This document shows, in pieces, positions 38,301 to 47,300 of a DNA stretch of 64,000 bases. Both the position numbers and the translations under genes were made by a program. Position 1 is the first letter of the stretch. Each line of letters opens with the position of its first letter. This DNA is from Flectonema sp. DT1601 (Eukaryota; Euglenozoa; Diplonemea; Diplonemida; Diplonemidae): positions 248,001-312,000 of the forward strand of contig OZ025833.1 in assembly GCA_964019425.1 (NCBI GenBank), written 5' to 3'. Under the pieces are notes generated by a model. That model worked only from the letters and a program-made list of their open reading frames with translations. It searched no databases and was not told where the DNA came from.

Positions 38301-41300
38301 ACAGTCAGCGATGCTGTTTTCGATATCGTGGCCATCTCTGTATCAGTCCAGCTCAGTGTGTCGGTTTTAGTTACTGTTGGTGACCTCGTCGTTGAAACTG
38401 AACTCGTTGGCAGCTGCGAATGAGACCTGCTCACTGTGTGAGTTCCAGTGGGGATTTTCGAAACACTGCTGCTGACACTCCGCGTTGGAACTGTCAGCGA
38501 TGCTGTTTTCGATATCGTGGCCATCTTTGTATCAGTCCAGCTCAGTGTGTCGGTTTTAGTTACTGTTGGTGACCTCGTCGTTGAAACTGAACTCGTTGGC
38601 AGCTGCGAATGAGACCTGCTCACTGTGTGAGTTCCAGTGGGGATTTTCGAAACACTGCTGCTGACACTCCGCGTTGGAACAGTCAGCGATGCTGTTTTCG
38701 ATATCGTGGCCATCTTTGTATCAGTCCAGCTCAGTGTGTCGGTTTTAGTTAGTGTTGGTGACCTCGTCGTTGAAACTGAACTCGTTGGCAGCTGCGAATG
38801 AGACCTGCTCACTGTGTGAGTTCCAGTGGGGATTTTCGAAACACTGCTGCTGACACTCCGCGTTGGAACAGTCAGCGATGCTGTTTTCGATATCGTGGCC
38901 ATCTCTGTATCAGTCCAGCTCAGTGTGTCGGTTTTAGTTACTGTTGGTGACCTCGTCGTTGAAACTGAACTCGTTGGCAGCTGCGAATGAGACCTGCTCA
39001 CTGTGTGAGTTCCAGTGGGGATTTTCGAAACACTGCTGCTGACACTCCGCGTTGGAACTGTCAGCGATGCTGTTTTCGATATCGTGGCCATCTTTGTATC
39101 AGTCCAGCTCAGTGTGTCGGTTTTAGTTACTGTTGGTGACCTCGTCGTTGAAACTGAACTCGTTGGCAGCTGCGAATGAGACCTGCTCACTGTGTGAGTT
39201 CCAGTGGGGATTTTCGAAACACTGCTGCTGACACTCCGCGTTGGAACAGTCAGCGATGCTGTTTTCGATATCGTGGCCATCTCTGTATCAGTCCAGCTCA
39301 GTGTGTCGGTTTTAGTTACTGTTGGTGACCTCGTCGTTGAAACTGAACTCGTTGGCAGCTGCGAATGAGACCTGCTCACTGTGTGAGTTCCAGTGGGGAT
39401 TTTCGAAACACTGCTGCTGACACTCCGCGTTGGAACTGTCAGCGATGCTGTTTTCGATATCGTGGCCATCTCTGTATCAGTCCAGCTCAGTGTGTCGGTT
39501 TTAGTTACTGTTGGTGACCTCGTCGTTGAAACTGAACTCGTTGGCAGCTGCGAATGAGACCTGCTCACTGTGTGAGTTCCAGTGGGGATTTTCGAAACAC
39601 TGCTGCTGACACTCCGCGTTGGAACAGTCAGCGATGCTGTTTTCGATATCGTGGCCATCTTTGTATCAGTCCAGCTCAGTGTGTCGGTTTTAGTTACTGT
39701 TGGTGACCTCGTCGTTGAAACTGAACTCGTTGGCAGCTGCGAATGAGACCTGCTCACTGTGTGAGTTCCAGTGGGGATTTTCGAAACACTGCTGCTGACA
39801 CTCCGCGTTGGAACAGTCAGCGATGCTGTTTTCGATATCGTGGCCATCTTTGTATCAGTCCAGCTCAGTGTGTCGGTTTTAGTTACTGTTGGTGACCTCG
39901 TCGTTGAAACTGAACTCGTTGGCAGCTGCGAATGAGACCTGCTCACTGTGTGAGTTCCAGTGGGGATTTTCGAAACACTGCTGCTGACACTCCGCGTTGG
40001 AACAGTCAGCGATGCTGTTTTCGATATCGTGGCCATCTCTGTATCAGTCCGGCTCAGTGTGTCGGTTTTAGTTACTGTTGGTGACCTCGTCGTTGAAACT
40101 GAACTCGTTGGCAGCTGCGAATGAGACCTGCTCACTGTGTGAGTTCCAGTGGGGATTTTCGAAACACTGCTGCTGACACTCCGAGTTGGAACAGTCAGCG
40201 ATGCTGTTTTCGATATCGTGGCCATCTCTGTATCAGTCCGGCTCAGTGTGTCGGTTTTAGTTACTGTTGGTGACCTCGTCGTTGAAACTGAACTCGTTGG
40301 CAGCTGCGAATGAGACCTGCTCACTGTGTGAGTTCCAGTGGGGATTTTCGAAACACTGCTGCTGACACTCCGCGTTGGAACTGTCAGCGATGCTGTTTTC
40401 GATATCGTGGCCATCTTTGTATCAGTCCAGCTCAGTGTGTCGGTTTTAGTTACTGTTGGTGACCTCGTCGTTGAAACTGAACTCGTTGGCAGCTGCGAAT
40501 GAGACCTGCTCACTGTGTGAGTTCCAGTGGGGATTTTCGAAACACTGCTGCTGACACTCCGCGTTGGAACTGTCAGCGATGCTGTTTTCGATATCGTGGC
40601 CATCTTTGTATCAGTCCAGCTCAGTGTGTCGGTTTTAGTTACTGTTGGTGACCTCGTCGTTGAAACTGAACTCGTTGGCAGCTGCGAATGAGACCTGCTC
40701 ACTGTGTGAGTTCCAGTGGGGATTTTCGAAACACTGCTGCTGACACTCCGCGTTGGAACAGTCAGCGATGCTGTTTTCGATATCGTGGCCATCTTTGTAT
40801 CAGTCCAGCTCAGTGTGTCGGTTTTAGTTAGTGTTGGTGACCTCGTCGTTGAAACTGAACTCGTTGGCAGCTGCGAATGAGACCTGCTCACTGTGTGAGT
40901 TCCAGTGGGGATTTTCGAAACACTGCTGCTGACACTCCGCGTTGGAACAGTCAGCGATGCTGTTTTCGATATCGTGGCCATCTCTGTATCAGTCCAGCTC
41001 AGTGTGTCGGTTTTAGTTACTGTTGGTGACCTCGTCGTTGAAACTGAACTCGTTGGCAGCTGCGAATGAGACCTGCTCACTGTGTGAGTTCCAGTGGGGA
41101 TTTTCGAAACACTGCTGCTGACACTCCGCGTTGGAACTGTCAGCGATGCTGTTTTCGATATCGTGGCCATCTTTGTATCAGTCCAGCTCAGTGTGTCGGT
41201 TTTAGTTACTGTTGGTGACCTCGTCGTTGAAACTGAACTCGTTGGCAGCTGCGAATGAGACCTGCTCACTGTGTGAGTTCCAGTGGGGATTTTCGAAACA

Positions 41301-44300
41301 CTGCTGCTGACACTCCGCGTTGGAACAGTCAGCGATGCTGTTTTCGATATCGTGGCCATCTTTGTATCAGTCCGGCTCAGTGTGTCAGTTTTAGTTACTG
41401 TTGGTGACCTCGTCGTTGAAACTGAACTCGTTGGCAGCTGCGAATGAGACCTGCTCACTGTGTGAGTTCCAGTGGGGATTTTCGAAACACTGCTGCTGAC
41501 ACTCCGAGTTGGAACAGTCAGCGATGCTGTTTTCGATATCGTGGCCATCTCTGTATCAGTCCAGCTCAGTGTGTCGGTTTTAGTTACTGTTGGTGACCTC
41601 GTCGTTGAAACTGAACTCGTTGGCAGCTGCGAATGAGACCTGCTCACTGTGTGAGTTCCAGTGGGGATTTTCGAAACACTGCTGCTGACACTCCGCGTTG
41701 GAACTGTCAGCGATGCTGTTTTCGATATCGTGGCCATCTTTGTATCAGTCCAGCTCAGTGTGTCGGTTTTAGTTACTGTTGGTGACCTCGTCGTTGAAAC
41801 TGAACTCGTTGGCAGCTGCGAATGAGACCTGCTCACTGTGTGAGTTCCAGTGGGGATTTTCGAAACACTGCTGCTGACACTCCGCGTTGGAACAGTCAGC
41901 GATGCTGTTTTCGATATCGTGGCCATCTTTGTATCAGTCCAGCTCAGTGTGTCGGTTTTAGTTAGTGTTGGTGACCTCGTCGTTGAAACTGAACTCGTTG
42001 GCAGCTGCGAATGAGACCTGCTCACTGTGTGAGTTCCAGTGGGGATTTTCGAAACACTGCTGCTGACACTCCGCGTTGGAACAGTCAGCGATGCTGTTTT
42101 CGATATCGTGGCCATCTCTGTATCAGTCCAGCTCAGTGTGTCGGTTTTAGTTACTGTTGGTGACCTCGTCGTTGAAACTGAACTCGTTGGCAGCTGCGAA
42201 TGAGACCTGCTCACTGTGTGAGTTCCAGTGGGGATTTTCGAAACACTGCTGCTGACACTCCGCGTTGGAACTGTCAGCGATGCTGTTTTCGATATCGTGG
42301 CCATCTTTGTATCAGTCCAGCTCAGTGTGTCGGTTTTAGTTACTGTTGGTGACCTCGTCGTTGAAACTGAACTCGTTGGCAGCTGCGAATGAGACCTGCT
42401 CACTGTGTGAGTTCCAGTGGGGATTTTCGAAACACTGCTGCTGACACTCCGCGTTGGAACAGTCAGCGATGCTGTTTTCGATATCGTGGCCATCTCTGTA
42501 TCAGTCCAGCTCAGTGTGTCGGTTTTAGTTACTGTTGGTGACCTCGTCGTTGAAACTGAACTCGTTGGCAGCTGCGAATGAGACCTGCTCACTGTGTGAG
42601 TTCCAGTGGGGATTTTCGAAACACTGCTGCTGACACTCCGCGTTGGAACTGTCAGCGATGCTGTTTTCGATATCGTGGCCATCTCTGTATCAGTCCAGCT
42701 CAGTGTGTCGGTTTTAGTTACTGTTGGTGACCTCGTCGTTGAAACTGAACTCGTTGGCAGCTGCGAATGAGACCTGCTCACTGTGTGAGTTCCAGTGGGG
42801 ATTTTCGAAACACTGCTGCTGACACTCCGCGTTGGAACAGTCAGCGATGCTGTTTTCGATATCGTGGCCATCTTTGTATCAGTCCAGCTCAGTGTGTCGG
42901 TTTTAGTTACTGTTGGTGACCTCGTCGTTGAAACTGAACTCGTTGGCAGCTGCGAATGAGACCTGCTCACTGTGTGAGTTCCAGTGGGGATTTTCGAAAC
43001 ACTGCTGCTGACACTCCGCGTTGGAACAGTCAGCGATGCTGTTTTCGATATCGTGGCCATCTTTGTATCAGTCCAGCTCAGTGTGTCGGTTTTAGTTACT
43101 GTTGGTGACCTCGTCGTTGAAACTGAACTCGTTGGCAGCTGCGAATGAGACCTGCTCACTGTGTGAGTTCCAGTGGGGATTTTCGAAACACTGCTGCTGA
43201 CACTCCGCGTTGGAACAGTCAGCGATGCTGTTTTCGATATCGTGGCCATCTCTGTATCAGTCCGGCTCAGTGTGTCGGTTTTAGTTACTGTTGGTGACCT
43301 CGTCGTTGAAACTGAACTCGTTGGCAGCTGCGAATGAGACCTGCTCACTGTGTGAGTTCCAGTGGGGATTTTCGAAACACTGCTGCTGACACTCCGAGTT
43401 GGAACAGTCAGCGATGCTGTTTTCGATATCGTGGCCATCTCTGTATCAGTCCGGCTCAGTGTGTCGGTTTTAGTTACTGTTGGTGACCTCGTCGTTGAAA
43501 CTGAACTCGTTGGCAGCTGCGAATGAGACCTGCTCACTGTGTGAGTTCCAGTGGGGATTTTCGAAACACTGCTGCTGACACTCCGCGTTGGAACTGTCAG
43601 CGATGCTGTTTTCGATATCGTGGCCATCTTTGTATCAGTCCAGCTCAGTGTGTCGGTTTTAGTTACTGTTGGTGACCTCGTCGTTGAAACTGAACTCGTT
43701 GGCAGCTGCGAATGAGACCTGCTCACTGTGTGAGTTCCAGTGGGGATTTTCGAAACACTGCTGCTGACACTCCGCGTTGGAACTGTCAGCGATGCTGTTT
43801 TCGATATCGTGGCCATCTTTGTATCAGTCCAGCTCAGTGTGTCGGTTTTAGTTACTGTTGGTGACCTCGTCGTTGAAACTGAACTCGTTGGCAGCTGCGA
43901 ATGAGACCTGCTCACTGTGTGAGTTCCAGTGGGGATTTTCGAAACACTGCTGCTGACACTCCGCGTTGGAACAGTCAGCGATGCTGTTTTCGATATCGTG
44001 GCCATCTTTGTATCAGTCCAGCTCAGTGTGTCGGTTTTAGTTAGTGTTGGTGACCTCGTCGTTGAAACTGAACTCGTTGGCAGCTGCGAATGAGACCTGC
44101 TCACTGTGTGAGTTCCAGTGGGGATTTTCGAAACACTGCTGCTGACACTCCGCGTTGGAACAGTCAGCGATGCTGTTTTCGATATCGTGGCCATCTCTGT
44201 ATCAGTCCAGCTCAGTGTGTCGGTTTTAGTTACTGTTGGTGACCTCGTCGTTGAAACTGAACTCGTTGGCAGCTGCGAATGAGACCTGCTCACTGTGTGA

Positions 44301-47300
44301 GTTCCAGTGGGGATTTTCGAAACACTGCTGCTGACACTCCGCGTTGGAACTGTCAGCGATGCTGTTTTCGATATCGTGGCCATCTTTGTATCAGTCCAGC
44401 TCAGTGTGTCGGTTTTAGTTACTGTTGGTGACCTCGTCGTTGAAACTGAACTCGTTGGCAGCTGCGAATGAGACCTGCTCACTGTGTGAGTTCCAGTGGG
44501 GATTTTCGAAACACTGCTGCTGACACTCCGCGTTGGAACAGTCAGCGATGCTGTTTTCGATATCGTGGCCATCTTTGTATCAGTCCGGCTCAGTGTGTCA
44601 GTTTTAGTTACTGTTGGTGACCTCGTCGTTGAAACTGAACTCGTTGGCAGCTGCGAATGAGACCTGCTCACTGTGTGAGTTCCAGTGGGGATTTTCGAAA
44701 CACTGCTGCTGACACTCCGAGTTGGAACAGTCAGCGATGCTGTTTTCGATATCGTGGCCATCTCTGTATCAGTCCAGCTCAGTGTGTCGGTTTTAGTTAC
44801 TGTTGGTGACCTCGTCGTTGAAACTGAACTCGTTGGCAGCTGCGAATGAGACCTGCTCACTGTGTGAGTTCCAGTGGGGATTTTCGAAACACTGCTGCTG
44901 ACACTCCGCGTTGGAACTGTCAGCGATGCTGTTTTCGATATCGTGGCCATCTCTGTATCAGTCCAGCTCAGTGTGTCGGTTTTAGTTACTGTTGGTGACC
45001 TCGTCGTTGAAACTGAACTCGTTGGCAGCTGCGAATGAGACCTGCTCACTGTGTGAGTTCCAGTGGGGATTTTCGAAACACTGCTGCTGACACTCCGCGT
45101 TGGAACAGTCAGCGATGCTGTTTTCGATATCGTGGCCATCTTTGTATCAGTCCAGCTCAGTGTGTCGGTTTTAGTTACTGTTGGTGACCTCGTCGTTGAA
45201 ACTGAACTCGTTGGCAGCTGCGAATGAGACCTGCTCACTGTGTGAGTTCCAGTGGGGATTTTCGAAACACTGCTGCTGACACTCCGCGTTGGAACAGTCA
45301 GCGATGCTGTTTTCGATATCGTGGCCATCTTTGTATCAGTCCAGCTCAGTGTGTCGGTTTTAGTTAGTGTTGGTGACCTCGTCGTTGAAACTGAACTCGT
45401 TGGCAGCTGCGAATGAGACCTGCTCACTGTGTGAGTTCCAGTGGGGATTTTCGAAACACTGCTGCTGACACTCCGAGTTGGAACAGTCAGCGATGCTGTT
45501 TTCGATATCGTGGCCATCTCTGTATCAGTCCAGCTCAGTGTGTCGGTTTTAGTTACTGTTGGTGACCTCGTCGTTGAAACTGAACTCGTTGGCAGCTGCG
45601 AATGAGACCTGCTCACTGTGTGAGTTCCAGTGGGGATTTTCGAAACACTGCTGCTGACACTCCGCGTTGGAACAGTCAGCGATGCTGTTTTCGATATCGT
45701 GGCCATCTCTGTATCAGTCCGGCTCAGTGTGTCGGTTTTAGTTACTGTTGGTGACCTCGTCGTTGAAACTGAACTCGTTGGCAGCTGCGAATGAGACCTG
45801 CTCACTGTGTGAGTTCCAGTGGGGATTTTCGAAACACTGCTGCTGACACTCCGAGTTGGAACAGTCAGCGATGCTGTTTTCGATATCGTGGCCATCTCTG
45901 TATCAGTCCGGCTCAGTGTGTCGGTTTTAGTTACTGTTGGTGACCTCGTCGTTGAAACTGAACTCGTTGGCAGCTGCGAATGAGACCTGCTCACTGTGTG
46001 AGTTCCAGTGGGGATTTTCGAAACACTGCTGCTGACACTCCGCGTTGGAACTGTCAGCGATGCTGTTTTCGATATCGTGGCCATCTTTGTATCAGTCCAG
46101 CTCAGTGTGTCGGTTTTAGTTACTGTTGGTGACCTCGTCGTTGAAACTGAACTCGTTGGCAGCTGCGAATGAGACCTGCTCACTGTGTGAGTTCCAGTGG
46201 GGATTTTCGAAACACTGCTGCTGACACTCCGCGTTGGAACAGTCAGCGATGCTGTTTTCGATATCGTGGCCATCTTTGTATCAGTCCGGCTCAGTGTGTC
46301 AGTTTTAGTTACTGTTGGTGACCTCGTCGTTGAAACTGAACTCGTTGGCAGCTGCGAATGAGACCTGCTCACTGTGTGAGTTCCAGTGGGGATTTTCGAA
46401 ACACTGCTGCTGACACTCCGCGTTGGAACTGTCAGCGATGCTGTTTTCGATATCGTGGCCATCTTTGTATCAGTCCAGCTCAGTGTGTCAGTTTTAGTTA
46501 CTGTTGGTGACCTCGTCGTTGAAACTGAACTCGTTGGCAGCTGCGAATGAGACCTGCTCACTGTGTGAGTTCCAGTGGGGATTTTCGAAACACTGCTGCT
46601 GACACTCCGAGTTGGAACAGTCAGCGATGCTGTTTTCGATATCGTGGCCATCTCTGTATCAGTCCAGCTCAGTGTGTCGGTTTTAGTTACTGTTGGTGAC
46701 CTCGTCGTTGAAACTGAACTCGTTGGCAGCTGCGAATGAGACCTGCTCACTGTGTGAGTTCCAGTGGGGATTTTCGAAACACTGCTGCTGACACTCCGCG
46801 TTGGAACTGTCAGCGATGCTGTTTTCGATATCGTGGCCATCTTTGTATCAGTCCAGCTCAGTGTGTCGGTTTTAGTTACTGTTGGTGACCTCGTCGTTGA
46901 AACTGAACTCGTTGGCAGCTGCGAATGAGACCTGCTCACTGTGTGAGTTCCAGTGGGGATTTTCGAAACACTGCTGCTGACACTCCGCGTTGGAACAGTC
47001 AGCGATGCTGTTTTCGATATCGTGGCCATCTTTGTATCAGTCCGGCTCAGTGTGTCAGTTTTAGTTACTGTTGGTGACCTCGTCGTTGAAACTGAACTCG
47101 TTGGCAGCTGCGAATGAGACCTGCTCACTGTGTGAGTTCCAGTGGGGATTTTCGAAACACTGCTGCTGACACTCCGCGTTGGAACTGTCAGCGATGCTGT
47201 TTTCGATATCGTGGCCATCTTTGTATCAGTCCGGCTCAGTGTGTCAGTTTTAGTTACTGTTGGTGACCTCGTCGTTGAAACTGAACTCGTTGGCAGCTGC

